Assembly: GCF_963678975.1 (NCBI RefSeq)
Contig: NC_089281.1
Coordinates: forward strand, 24,904,765 to 24,968,764
Source: Dysidea avara
Taxonomy: Eukaryota > Porifera > Demospongiae > Dictyoceratida > Dysideidae
Direction of reading: 5' to 3'
Length of the DNA stretch: 64,000 bases
Shown here piece by piece: positions 25,601-40,600 of the stretch; position 1 is the first letter of the stretch, and each line of letters opens with the position of its first letter. The notes under the pieces are model-generated. The model did not search any database, was not told where the DNA came from, and saw only the letters and a program-made list of their open reading frames with translations. The position numbers and the translations under genes were made by a program.

Positions 25601-28600
25601 GTTAAATATTTGATAACCGAAAAGAAAATACCACAGTACATGTGACAAAACCTGCTTCAATACATAAATTCATTAGTATCTAGATAAGGCAATTTAAAGT
25701 AATTATTGTGTTGTATCTTCAGTACCTAAAGCTGTGCAAACAAAATTCACACCATGTATTGCTATCACTGTGCTTGCATGCAAATTACTGATGCCCAAAA
25801 TATGCCCTGTTTTGGGTGGCTTTTTGTGCAGATAATATTACAGGAGGCAATTAAGGTGGTTGGTGGGATTAATATAGTGGAGCAAAAAGACAACTGAACT
25901 CCAGGAGTCCAATTCAGGCTCTCCATGGACCATCCTTACTCCCAAATGTATTAAATTCTAAGCTGTGGTCCTGTTGGTAACGCTATGTGTAGGTATGTCT
26001 GTATGATCGATTGGTCACATGTATGTCAACAAACAGTTTTCCATTAGTAACCCTTTGGCCCTGAAGTTAATAAAAGAAAGTGCTTCGTTAAACGCGAATG
26101 CCACAAGATGTATGCGTTCAAAGGCACATATCTTGTCAACAGAATATCCTTTGAGTAAATAGTTTGGACCACATAACCCTGTGGTTAACAGCTGTTTTCT
26201 TAAGGCTTATCCGAATGTGGTAGCGTGATTGAATGCGATATAAAGTGAACCTACATAGGAAAGAATTTTCAATAGTTTACAACGCTACTACCTGTCACAA
26301 TGGATAAAAGAAACAAAGGAGGGTTAGTAAAAATTATATGATATTGTAAATCTATTCATTGTGAGTAGTTTAGTGCTAATCTACAGAGGAATAGGTGATC
26401 CAAACAGGGATTAGCAGTCGCCCAAGTGTTGTATGTCAAAATGTGCATTTTACATAAAAATAAGTTTCGTTTTAAGAACCACAGCCACCATAGTGGTGTT
26501 TGGGGCCAAACAGTTAAAAACAGCCAGTATATGCATGAGATATGAAGGCTACATGTGTGGACATGGCACTAAGCTTTCAGGCAGGCTACAGTGACTGTTC
26601 TATTACAGCATTTGATTGACCGGCATCTTGACCTTCCATGGATCTTTTTTGGGGGGGAGGGGTTGCTCCCTGTGCCCCCTTCTGGATCCATTACCAATTC
26701 CAAATACAAAATCTTATTAATAGGGTAAACTGTGCAACCAAAATAACACTATGGTCTTATAGAGGTGTGAGAATTCAAATGTTTAACATAAATGTTTCTA
26801 ATGCTTGAAACCCACAATTAAAGCTTTCAACTTATTGTATCTAAGGAATAAACATTTATTGTTTTTGAGCACTTACCTGTTGAATACTCCTCGTTATAGA
26901 CAGTGAGTGTAAACGACAGTGAAGTGCACCTGACTCTAGATATCAGTCTGTTAAATTGTACAAACAATAGCAAACTTCTGAACAATTTTACGCATCATGT
27001 AGGCACCACTTCCAACTGCATGTGCAGTAGAAATTAGGCATCTAACAAAAGCATTTAAATGTTGTGTGAAATGCTCTTTGATGAACAAACCTATACATTT
27101 CTCTAGGAGCTAGTCTCAATACTGAGGGATTGTTTGTGACATACTTGACAAGGTCACTATAATGAGGTGGTCTTATTAAACATCGTCTACTAGTACGGCT
27201 TCACACCACCATGAGTAATCACCTCACTCACCTGCACAAGGGGCAAGGTAATAGACAAAAGGTTACCTTGCTGTAACAGTGGTGGCACTGTTGCTGGAAT
27301 ACAAGGTGGGGCTAAACCTTCTGCAAAATCCATGGGTAAAAACCAGTCATTCATTGGCTGTAGCTGCTGGTTGATGCTGAATCTAGCTGGTGAATTGATG
27401 CTGTGTTGTGCTGAACTGTTCTGGAGACAATTGCAAGCTGGGGGTGGGGCTGAGACATGCTCTATTGCAGTAGTGTCAGCTGCAGTATTAGCAAATAGGA
27501 GTGGCTCTACATCAGCTGGTAGGTTAGCTGGATCTAGCTCAATGCCAATATCTTTTGCCTGTATTAAGATAACATGACACAATATTGTGTAGTGTGTATG
27601 TATTAACAAGAACATCATAGAAGACAAAACAGTCCTCTCTGTTATTATGAACATCTAGGGACAGTTATATATTTCTTAGAAATTTTCAAAGGGATTTTTG
27701 TAAAAACGGGGGATGTATAGTAATTTAGTACAGCATTATATACTATATTACACTGTGCACTGGGAATCATTTGTGGATGAAAGTGTTGTGAATTTTGCAA
27801 ATGCATTTGTGAATATTTTCTTGCCAAAGTTTACCCCAATCATAATTGTGTTGATTTAATTAATCCCCCCCCCCCCGAAGAATTTAGCAGGTCTATAATA
27901 GCTGTAACTATACTTACACATGAATCTCCAACACGCTAAACTGCAGTCATGCAGCCATGCAATTCGAACACAGAAGCAAACATCAGTAAGTGGAAGCAGA
28001 AGGAAATCAAGAGAAATGGGACACTTGAAATAGTTGATTGCTACAGTGTACCTTAGCCTCATCCTATAGCTCATTTATAAAAGGAAAACAAACAAGTTAT
28101 GCTACTTCTAAAAACCAGGCACACATACAATTAATATTACTAAATAGACATGCTAATGTTATTATTAATTCAGCTAGATAATTAGATTTGTAAATACTGT
28201 AATTTAGCGAATTTTGTAATTCATGAATTATTCTGTAATTTAGTAATTACATTGCTATGCACTGCTAAGGAAGCAAAGGTATAACAAACCACTTTAAACT
28301 GCAAAAAATTACACACAGAAGTATCTTCTCAACTGTTTTATAGTGTCTATTGTTTTTTCTCGTGCGAATTGTATAGAGAGCCTCGACGCTGCCCTTCATT
28401 TTCGTTCATGTAAGTACAGGTAACGCCCCCTTTCAACTCAAAGGATACGCTACCTCTGGTAGCCTAAGAGGCCTTCAACGTTGTTTTGACTTTTAATACA
28501 GACAAGAATACAGATTTAATTTAGATTTCAATTCTTATATCCTGGCTGCTTCTTACTATTTTTGCTCCCGTGGGTGCATACGGACAAATAAACTTAGGTA

Positions 28601-31600
28601 AGTAGGTAGGTAGGCAGGCACACACACACACACACACACACTTTTACAAAAACAATTTCAGTAAACTAGGCACATGCCTGGTTTAAAAGAAATTTCTGGC
28701 TATCACAGTGAAGGGCCAACTTCTTTCAATAACCTTTGGTTCCATCACTCTAATAATACTCGCTTCTTACCGGCTAGTAATTTTAGCCCTTCCATGCCAC
28801 TCGACATCATTCCAAGACAAAGGTTAATCATACCTGGAAACTACTGCTTTGTAAAATCATCCATTACTACTTATATGTGTCTCTCTAGTAGCTACAAAGT
28901 TAAATATCTACACAATTTGGCAAATCTTGAGCACACCAATAGCAAACTTGCCACTTTTATACCCATACACTATGATTTAAAATAGTTATATATCCCATAA
29001 ATTTACTTCATTATTACATCCGTAACGGGATATAACTATAATTTATCACCTCTCCTGTAGTGACTGGGTTGTATACTGCCCTTCTCTGTTGCAACAAGTT
29101 CTTGATTCACCATAGCCAATGCTATTGTTTGCTGTAAGGACGTATCTCTAGTGATGTGTAATATATCTAAATTATATTCTGGTGCAGTAAACTAGAATTT
29201 TCACTCATAAGGTAGAAATTAAACAAGAAGAACAACTGATGGTAGTGGCAGAGTGATAAAGGGCTTAGGTGTATAGGTGTGGAAGTCTCTAGTTCAAATC
29301 CTTAATTTTTTTACACTTTCATGCACGTTTTTAATTTCACATTGACTGTTCTATTAGAGTATCTCAATATGCTTGTTTCACATGTTTGGGTTTTGCTTAT
29401 ATCTCCTTAACTAATACTCTCAGTACTTTCAAATTGCAAAAGGTCCATGCTATGATAGTTAGCCTATATTCTTAAGTTGTTTCTGTCAGTAGTCTACCAT
29501 GCAGGTGTGACAAAAAATTGCATATGCAATTTTGGAAAATCACTCATAACTTTGCTCACTTCTATCAATTTTCATACAAATTGGAAGACAAATGCTCTAT
29601 ATTATGCTATTTACGCCCTCCCAATTTGAAAAAAGAATCCAATTAGGCTTGCACCAGTTAAGGTAATTTTTAGGTGTTGCAAAAATAAAATTTACGGCAG
29701 AAGAAAAACACAAAAAATATGAATATCTTTGAAGGCATGTAGTTCAATAACCACTGGACCAATTTAGCTCAAAGTTGAAATGGACCTGAGGTATGAAAGC
29801 CATTTTCTTGAAATACACACTTGTTTGTCGCATGGCTGAATGATGCATGGCTGCACTCAATATTTCTATAAATACAATTGTTTTCATATTGTGATGCAAA
29901 ATGGTGTAGCATTTTTTACACAAAGTTTACTGGAACAATGAAGATAGTACAGTAAAACTTACAGTCTTCAATAGAGACTACTAGTAGGGTAGGTTGTGTT
30001 GTACTGCTTCTTTACATATGTAAGTGTTACACTTGTCAGTAATTCATTACCATGGTTTCGTGCTGATTCATATATTGTGATAATTTATCGTAATATGATT
30101 AAAAGTGTCAATAATTGTGATAGACAATATTATATAAATCACAACATAACTCTCCCTTAGGATCAGGGAGGTGGGTCTTGTTTTTAAAATATTTGAACGA
30201 AGTTATAGCCCAAGTCTCAACCACAAAGTAGGTAACCAAATTCTAGAGATAAATCGATTCAACTTTTCTGAACTCTACTGAAATTTATTACTGATCTACT
30301 GATATTGTACCAATCTGACATCTTTTATCTAATAAGTATGTATGTGATGGCTGATCTGATACAGGTAGTTCTTATAGCATTTTACAGCCTACAAGTTCCA
30401 GGCAATTCTTGGTAGGAGCATGCATTAAAGATTTGTGGGTGCTGATTGTCTGGGTGATGTCCACATGATGTAGCAGAGATTTGTATAGTTCTAGACTATT
30501 TGGTTTGGTGTAGAAGTGTTATATCTCTACTGTGCTCAAGATACCATAATGGAAATGCACAGTAGGATAAAGCACTTCTTATTGTTTTCTGTGATTTAAT
30601 ATCGTACACTACTCCAGCTTGTTTCAGTACTTTTTATTGATGTGCTATGGTCCCTACTCTAGTTGAAATTTTTTCTGTGTACTTGTTTGTTAACCTTTTT
30701 TGTAAATAATTATTACGACTGGTGAACTCACACATACCACATCTGAAATGGTGCCGTGCGCCCCAGTTATATCAATTATCGTCTGAAAATGAAGTACCAT
30801 AATGCTTCATTGTCGGCTATGTGCAACCCGTTACACAGCAAGAACTGTTCGAAAAGCACCTCTGCAATCAAAATAGCCACTATGAAAAATACGCACAATT
30901 TCTGTTAAGAAGGGAAGCCATCACATGCTACCACCAAATCGACACTTTTCGCTGTCAGCAAAGATGAATGGGACACAAAGGAGGACACTGGTAAGTCCAT
31001 GAAGAATGCATTGTATGTGCTGCGGTATGCCAAAAGGCACCTCTCGGGCCGAAGTGACGTCGAACAGTGAAAAAATCAAGCCCGTATATAGCCTTAGCCG
31101 TCACCGAGTTACGTCAGTCTGAAGGCATCAGTCAGTCTGAAGGCATCAGTCAGTTACTTACTCAGTCTTTTGTTAAATCATTTTTTTTTAAATTCTGTAG
31201 CAACTTGTTGAAAGCGTTTCGGGTCGATCTGAAGGCTTGTTTGGGCTTATATAGTTTTACCTAACCAATACTGCCTCATCGTTGTCAGGGAAAATTGAGG
31301 CTGGTTTTTGGGTGATGTTATTTCATGGGCCATGCCTACTCCTTTGTGGTCCCTAGTATAAGCCAGTTAACTTGTGTCTGTTTGTATGGCTTCTCAATGG
31401 GCATTCAAAAACGAAATGGTAGTATACTTTTGTGAATAAGTGTAGTATGTTTGAAGACATGGTGATTAGAAAGATCAGTCAGTAGCTTCTATAGAAAATC
31501 AGTTCAACCTATTTTACTTAAATCATCTAGATTGGTAGATCAGTACATCTCTACCTTATTTTTGCAATGGTAAAAATTTGTCATGTGATGAATTTGCATC

Positions 31601-34600
31601 AGATGCTAAAGTGTATAAAACAGAAATACGGTACGCAATGACAGACAATACATAATTAAATTAACACTACTACTGTTACTACTACAAAGTCATTATTTTT
31701 AAGCACCATAAAATGTTCTTCCACTAAGGTATATATAGCTGCAGCGCTCTCAGCCAAATTGCATTATGTTAATTAAACCATAGCTAACCACTTTGGGTCA
31801 AATCTAGGTGCTATATGCCTCAGAATTACCATGGTTACATAACCATAGGCAAAAGTTAATACCTTTTCCAGTAACAAATTCCATCGCTGTGTTTCATTGT
31901 TCTGTAGAAGGTGACTCTTAATTTCTTCCATGGTACTTTTCTCTACCTACAGAAACAAACCACATGCAATATGATTGTAAAGTTTAATAATTACAATTTG
32001 TATAGCAGTGTGGTGTGTAGACATGAGAGCATGGAGCATGAATGGGATGGGAGGGGATGGTGTTGACTTAACTTGTTGAATCAGCTGCAAGTGTTACTGC
32101 GAATGCGTCGGTAATGCAGTGCTCTTATTGATGCCGACCTCTGTGAGCCACTGGATACCATTTGTCACATACACACATGTTCACTTAGTCACTGCCTTCA
32201 AGCAATTATGTAATAGTGACAAATGTGTGATGAACAATTAGAACACACAAGACACATGTAGTACTTGGTGCCTTTCCATGTCTTTTGACTTTTTAACATT
32301 TTGTGCATCACTCTTGAACAATTTCATTGATCTTACTTTGCCAATGACAGATCTAGGTGGGTTTCTGTGACTTCGACAGAAACCCCCTTTTGAATGTAGC
32401 TCAGTGGCAGTCTAACTTGCTTTATTAATTCTGTATTGACAGTTATCATCATAGCAAAACACTATGCATACCATCGTGTTATAGTAGCTGCATGCAATTG
32501 CACCTGACTATAACTTCCAGTATTAAACCTTCAGCAACACTTTACTTTTCACCTCCCAAAACGATTGAGATACTTTCAACAGAGCAGTTAAGTAACTACT
32601 CTAATAGAGCAATCAAAGCTACAGCTCATGCTGTTGAGTTTGGATTTACTGTGATTGTTAACTAAAAGAAGCCTAAAATCCAATCTCAGAGCTTCAAAAA
32701 CGGCTCAATATTTTCTGGAGGAATGCCTCATTATTTATATGTATACTACAGTATCTTAATTTTCAAAATCTCCCTTTAAAATTCCCAGACCTGCATACCA
32801 TAGCAAGTTCTTACATCCTGTTCAAACTATCCTAGGTTTGCCAGTGTTTTCAACTCGGGTTATTGAACTTGGGTTGGCACTTGTTCACACTACTGCAATT
32901 GACACAAGCTTGATAGTGCGAGTGCAGAATAATAATTAGCTAAAACAAGTGCATGAGCTTTAGATTATTTAGGCACCTAATAAAAAGGTACTAGAATTAT
33001 AGCAAGAAACCATAGAACCAGCTTAAATAAGTTGTACAATGTTATAGCCACCATTTTAAAAGCTAGTGGGTGCTCCTTTCACTAGGAATATTAACATGTT
33101 GTTCGAGCGTAACTGTCACAAAGTCTATTAGAACTATGGTACATCATAGCCCTTTTGAAGAACAGTTTTAGAGCATAGAATATACTCAGTGTGGCCAACA
33201 GAAGCAAGTTATATTGTTAACCTAAGCTGGCCAGCTTGGAATGTGTTCACACTGTATCCTATTCCCAACCAACCCACCTCTCCTTATCGTGCTGTGCTGG
33301 ACTCCGTTTGGCACGACTTGATTGATTCACACTGCAGTTTGTTTTGAGCTGTACCGTGCTCTACCCAGGTTATAAGGTAATGTGAACGAGGTGTAAGACA
33401 CATCAAGCAGCCTGATGCGCTCAATTTCCAGGCATGTCTAAGGTGGATTCAATGCCTGGATTCAGGATTCAGCACAGGTAATTCCAAGTAGCAACTGTTG
33501 CAAGCAGCGATTGCATGATCAATGTGCACGCGTGCAATGGTATTGAATAATACTATCAATTGTGAGTTCTAATTCATTTAATCCCAGGATTCCTTATCTG
33601 TTAACCTTATTTACAGTGGTAAATTGTGTATAAAATGTTTCAGCAATAAAAAGTACTGAAACAAGGGATGAATGATGGAAGCTCAGCATTACAACATAAC
33701 TAAGGGGTGGTCCACAATTTTCAGCCATTTCGTGAGTGTACAAACCATACGCTAGGGAGGAGGAGGTAAAATCACGTGTACACTTTTTTAAAATGCTGAT
33801 CATGTGAGTCGGCAAGAAATCCAAATGCAGTGATAAGGCTCTAGTAAGCCCTACTGCTACTTCATGCAATTCAGTGTCCAATTAAACGGTGGACTAAGCG
33901 AGCTCATGCTGTTAATGCATGGGTCCAAGCCAACACGTGTACTTTGGTGAACTCTGGAAAACAGTGCCAGGGCTGGCTAGCTAGCTAGCTAGCTACCAAT
34001 GAAATGAGGTTTTATAAGCTGAAGGCAAAGGTAAACCGCATTGGATCATGTTTCAAACTACAGGCAAGAACAGTTATCAGCGTGATAACACATACTACAG
34101 GTTTTATATACTTTTATAACAGTACTTACTTATTTCTCTTTAAGTCTTAGTCTAGCAATTAACACTGATAAACGATTACAATTGAATAGCATCTAGCTAC
34201 ACTGGTTGTTGCTTTTGTTTTGTACCTGCAGAAGGTGTTGTTGTGGGTTTAGGAATACTATTGGGTATGGGAGGCTGGATTATGTGGGTACTAATTTGTT
34301 CATACTACATAGTTATGGTAGTTGTGGGTTGCCCACAAAGAAACCCTGTCTCTGCAGCGTGTACCCACATCATCCAACTCCAGTCCACCTCTAGTCTGGC
34401 GTAGCCGACCCGCATGCGCGTAGCGCGAGGGTCTGGTGACAGCCACATTCAATACCTGTGCCAGCCTTACGAAAAACTGGTGCATCCAATCAGATCGCAT
34501 AGTGACCAATTAACAATATTCTATGACGTTATTTCCAATTTTCCCATTGATTATGGCGAGCTTCTTATGTCTTTTCCACAACCAGCACAAATGTAAGGGT

Positions 34601-37600
34601 TTGTAGAGGAAATAGACATCATTCAAGTGCAAGTACAGTAGCTGTTGCACTCTGTTACCGGAAATTGTCCACGTGTTTCGCACGTATTTTAAAATTTAAT
34701 TGCATTCCATCTGCACAGGTACTGAATGCAGCTGTCACCAGACCCTCACGCTACGCCAGACTAGTCCACCTCAGACTATGGTGAAAATACCCTACAGACT
34801 AGTACTGCTGCTGCTACTGCCAGTGATATGGTTTTGTATGAACACATCGAAGATAGCCAAGAACAAGTTGTTTCTATGATGTGTATGTACACATTTGTAA
34901 ATGTGCATCAGGTTAATACTAATGCCTGCTGTGTGTAGGAACATTTCCTTCAGGGTATCAGCTTCAAAAGCATCTAAATGATAAGTTGCCTAAAAGACAA
35001 AACAAACACCATACATGAATTTTGCAATATTAAAGTATCTGGGTGTTTGTCCTGCTATACAATACATTCATGTGTCAACATTTATATAGTACGCTTTTGG
35101 CTGGGGGGGAGGGAGTCAGAAAGAGTATTCTTTGTACACTTGCAAAATTGTGGACCACCCCTAAGTGGGAAATCCCTACAATGGTATATGTACCACTTTC
35201 ACACCTCAGATCAAAGGAAGGCCAGTGCATATATATCACATACCGCACTGGTTCAGAAAAGTTAATGAGATATACGCACTGTACCGTGCATATATCTCGT
35301 TAAGCCAGTGCATATATCTCGTTAAGCCAGTGCGTATATCTCGTTAACTTGAGATATTACACACCTAATAGGAGTGCACACTGTATCCAGAAATCATTAG
35401 ATTTCTTTGATGTTATACTTTATCTCTCTTCTCATATATAGGAAAACAAGCAAGCTGTGATTGTGGGTTTGAATTTTGCCAAACAAGCTATGATTGTGGG
35501 GTTCAGTTTTAATACAGTGGAACCTGTCTATAATGGTCACCTTGGGACCAGATATGTCTGGCCTTTATATACAGGTGGCTGTTATAGAGAAAACCTGTAT
35601 AAGGTGGTCTGCAGCATTTTAGTGGCTATGACCGTAATAAATGAGTAATTATTATTAAGAGGCTCGTGTCAACCGCAATACAGTAATAATTTTATCATAG
35701 ATCCTTTACACAGAAAGGGCAAGGTGAGCTTTTTATGAATGTTGGTTATAGCTATTGAATACGTTTAAGCAATGAAGCCTGATAGTTTGTATAGCACTTA
35801 TTGAAAGGCAGGAAGTGTGATCATTCATTGAAACGGTGCCGTGGTGTCAGACTATCGGCTTAACAAGCCACCATAAAAGGAAGCAACCGCTATATGAAGG
35901 ATGAAGTTATGTACACAGTGATTCATAGGCGAATTCTTGGTTGGCCGTTATACGCGTTAGACAGGTGACCGCTTAATGCAGACCACAATACATACATTTG
36001 TATGGGAAAATATTTGGGACCTCGTGACCGTGGCCGTTATAAAAAGGTGACCGCTTAATCCAGGTGACCGTAACACAGGTTCCACTGTACATCAACAGTA
36101 GTTTGTTTTTTACTTTTGTAAATGTAGTGATTAAAATAACATAATTAACACTAGTCTCTTAACATTGCTATATTAGCAAAAGTAAAATCAAACTACTGTT
36201 TGATGTATTAAAATTGGATCCCACAATCACAGTTTGTTTGGCAAAATTCAATCCCACAATCACAGCCTACTTGGTTCCCTATATAAGAGAAGGGTATAGC
36301 AATTAAACATTTTGCCAATTAGGCAAGTCTGCATGCTAAAGTAGAACATATTAGTTATACCACGGGCACTTGTGCTTTGCCTGTATATACGCACTCACCT
36401 CGGGCTTGTGCATATATATCAGGCAAAGCACTCGTGCCCGTGGTATAACTATTACATATATCAGAGCTTATGACAACATCCGGTCACCGGACAAAATCCG
36501 GTCAAATTGCATAGATGTCTGACCATAATGCAATTTGTCCGGACACAGTGTCCCATCAAAGCACAAGGAAGGAGCCTAAGGGCTGAGCTGGCATGCTATC
36601 AACAATAACAGTCACTTGGTTGCCAGGAGATAGTATGCATTCTTACAACCCAAGGGAGTGACCACAAATGCACCATTGCCAACCCTCTGGTGTACTGTAA
36701 CCACATAACAGTTGCAGTAAGGCATGTGACATCTTACCACTATAATGTTTATTTGCTATGCTACAGTGGACATACTGGCCATTCATCTTCCACATGTCCA
36801 GTCAATTTTGGCAATTGTCCGGCCAATTTTGGTTTGCCAGGACATTGTGGCAGGACAACAGAGAATTCTTATCATAAGCTCTGATATATTACCCTGTACA
36901 TCACTCAATATGTGCATTCTGTTAGAATTCTTCAAAAAAAAGTGCATTCTATTAGAGTATTAAAGCAATACATTATAACTTCTGTCTTCATCATTGGCAA
37001 GAAGAAATGTGGGAAAATACATAGGCTGGCTTTGGGGCCATTTGAAGAAATGAAATCCACACAACAAAAAAAAAAACAGCCAAGGGTGCAGCATTCAATA
37101 GCCTGGGTAAAGTTTTGAAATCAAAGGTGGCAGCCAAGAATAAATGATTGCATTGGTGTTAACGCTAATATAATGGCTGCACATTATTAACATTAATTTC
37201 TTGGTTGCCACCTCTGATTTCACAACTTTTTTCACACAGGTTATTGAACGATGCACCTTTTTTCACAGCTTGGCTGTTTTTGTGTGGATATAAATAAACA
37301 AAAAGTTTTAAAACAACAAGATCACTTGCTTAGCATTAACCAGCCAAGCTAAAAAGGGTGCAGTCTTCGCAATGCAATAGAGTTGCAACTTGCACCATTG
37401 TGTTTGCCATGAATAGGGGAGTCCATTACGTGGTAAGTTTTTCTCCTACTACCTTTCGTCACTACATACAGAGACAAAATCAGTGAAGAAAAATCAATCA
37501 TGTACGACTGCTTCGACATGACATAAACAAATGCCCATAACTCACATATCCTTTAGGCTACTGCTACGAAACAAAGATTTTTGAACTCCCCTCAAATAGG

Positions 37601-40600
37601 TAAATAGGATGGTATCCATGTTTTTATCTTTACACTCTTTCTTCACAAAGAACTAAGCATTTAACAATTTTACAATTTATTTTCATTTATGCAAATATTT
37701 TACCCATTGCAATCAATAGACTATACTGAAAATTTAGGCTTGCGTCATTATGTCGGGTTTTCGCAGATCTAGTCACAAATAATGACAGCATCTCTATGTC
37801 ATTATTAAAACATCTTGACATCATGGCAATATTTCAGTTTGACTTTCATTTCACCCAACATGCTAATGGCACATCAGTTAGAGATTCCTGTAGACCATCA
37901 GCACACTACATAAAATACTCATCTGCGTGCTAGAGTATTGAAACAAAGAAAAAACAAGTACCGTTATTACCCTAACCTTATGGCTGGCATTGATCACACA
38001 CATGACAGTATCACAGACAGTCTCCCAACACTGGTGCTTGAGTAGCAGCTGACAAATCTTCGGCACACTAGACACATCACCATGGTGACGAATCTGGTGT
38101 TTCAGCACTGTCAGGACTTCACTGGGATGGCGCTGGTCACAATGTAACACCATCAGGGATAAGTACACCTGAAAGGAAAGTAAATGCTAAACAAAATAAA
38201 ACATCATTAAATTTTTATCTAAAAATAAAGGGTCACTACACTGACTACAGGACCAAAAACATGAAGAGCTGGTATTAGTCAGGTCATGAAGCTGTGTTTG
38301 TGACCTACTTCTGTTGGTCACTATAATAAGGTGATATTCTAATAAGGTAGCCACTGAGTAAGATTTCAATTCCTCCAGACTGCAACTGTTTACTGTGCAC
38401 ATGTATTATTAGTGCGTGACTGAGAGAAAGTCGTCTAGGTTACTAGGTATTACCATCCAATCTAAGTGGAGAATTAGTTAACCACATAGCTAGCAGTGAA
38501 TTAAGCTGGCTGTAAAGCATAAGGTCTGAGAGGCATTTCTCCACAGATTTATTTATGAAAATGTAGCTATACATATCGTAATTTGAGTTTCACACAAAAA
38601 AATTGCATAAAAATATTTTTGTATGATTTACATGAATGACTGCTCTATTAACATCTTAATTTTGTATAATTTTACAATAAAAAAAGCGGTATATCAATTG
38701 TTTACTACAATATACAGTCCAACCCACCAATAGCTCTACCTACTTCTTTACTGATGACCTTGGAAGATTTTGACATGAAATGAAATATCTCCATGGCCTT
38801 GGCAGATCGCTGTTGGGTACAGCACTTTGTTAGAACGTAGTTCCAAGCTGCAGTAGACACAGCAACACAGAGATCATTATTTGGGAACATGCTGACTAGA
38901 ATGTTGGTGACATGATCAAGTTTTTCTGGTGGATGATTTAACATGAAGAACTCCACTTGGTCAGGAGAGATCACACAGGGATCGTCTGACAATTCCAATA
39001 CTCTGATGACTCCCTCACAGTTTGTGTGTTCCATGAAGAAGCTATAATCAAACAATCAAGCATACATCACTATTTGCTTTATAAATTACTCAGTAGATAA
39101 AACTAACATTGTTACTATGCACAGATTTGTACATGTTATGCAGTTTTAATTTCAACTACCAATTGTGACCCACTGATCAAAAACTAGGGCTGTACCGATT
39201 CCACTTTTTACCGATACTTTAAGTACCAAGAACTTACCTGGGAAGTATCTGCAAGTATAAGTACTGATACCAAGTACCTTAGCTACTTCATTACTGTACA
39301 CAATTATTTGTAATGTACATCATAACGCATCCATATATCAATTTATATTTGTGTAGTTCATGGTACTTCTGTACAAATTTTAACACAATAATGGACAATT
39401 CAATTGAAAATGACTAACTGTACAAGATTCAGTAGAAGTACCAGTTCAACAGCTAGTCAAGTATGCTGTACTATGGCTTGAGAAGTACTCTAATAAAACA
39501 GTCATGACAAACTGCTCACCTGATTGCTCTATTACTGACTGTTCTATTTTACAGTTGTAACATGGGCACGAGTGATTTGCCTAATATGTATGCCCAAAGC
39601 ACAAGGGCTGCGGGCATACATATAGGTAAATCATGAGTGCCCATGTTACAGCTAATATGTAACACTTCTGTTCAGGCTGATAGCTTTGATGCCAATATGA
39701 GTGTAACTAGTGGATTCATTCTATATACATGCCTGAAAGATTCGATTATGGTTAGGCAGCAAGTAATGTTGTAGCTATGATTGCTATAATAAACGGACGG
39801 GTCCTAGGGATATCACAGAAAAGTCGAGTAGGGCAAATTTCGGGGAATTTACAAACATTTTAATGCTTTTGACTAATCACAACATATACTAAAGACCGAA
39901 AGGGTTACAGAGTGGTTAACTCGTGTCATCCGTTATGTGGGCATGTCCACATTCAAAAATGTGCTGAAATGCTTGTGAATACACTGTAAGACTAGCTCTC
40001 ACCTTTAAGTAACATTTCCCAACTTGTAGAACGGCAAGGATACTGAAACTGAGTGCTTCTTGTGGCAACATTTCAATTTATGGTAACCATCACGTGAGCA
40101 TTAATTTATTCCCACAATTTATTTCGGTCTGATCTTGTATAAAACAAACAGAGGGCGGCGGTACCATTAATTTATTTCTTCAATTGATTTCAGTCTGAAC
40201 TTGTATAAAACAGAGGGCGGTACCACTACTTCATCCACATCAAGGCCATGCTTGCTTTGATGAAAGTGGCTTGTTCTTTTAGAAGTGCAACCACTTTCCC
40301 GGGATACATTTCAATGTACACCAGTGTACATTTAGATGACTCCCTGTAAAGTGATACGTATACATGGCAAATGTATCCTCTGGAATTCCTTTGATCTGAG
40401 GTGTCAAAGTGTTACATTAGAGTATATTGATCTTTTTCTTGGATTGCATTTTCACAGTGAAAATTTCACAATAAAAGAATAACTTTTTCTGCTATTACTA
40501 GCATTAATGCTATATTTATTGTATCTATAGAAGTCATTTCCATCGGTGATAACTGGTACCTGCAGCAGTACATTGGCTGATTCCGATACCTCATGAAAAC

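Larger units (their letters stand above)
27559..31862. other. Intron of the CCCH-SRI gene (4.3 kb)
   Basis: Contains a C-run (about 27866-27877), an AC microsatellite near 28620, an unassigned 103-codon frame at 28674-28985, a tRNA-derived SINE (29240-29370) and R1 copy C. No exon recognised. Confidence 0.5.
31947..37976. other. Intron of the CCCH-SRI gene (6.0 kb)
   Basis: Holds the MITE at 34391, a 22-nt tandem array at 35286, nested elements at 35430-36295, and foldbacks at 36352 and 37070. The sequence around 32830-33390 has repeat-like features but no clear ends. No exon recognised. Confidence 0.5.

Noticed and set aside
28674..28985. 103-codon plus-strand frame
   Set aside because: No motif, no splice context on that strand, lies in a repeat-rich intron of a minus-strand gene. 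Left unassigned.
35286..35349. Possible CRISPR-like repeats
   Set aside because: Units are directly adjacent with no spacers, in a eukaryotic intron; a simple tandem repeat.
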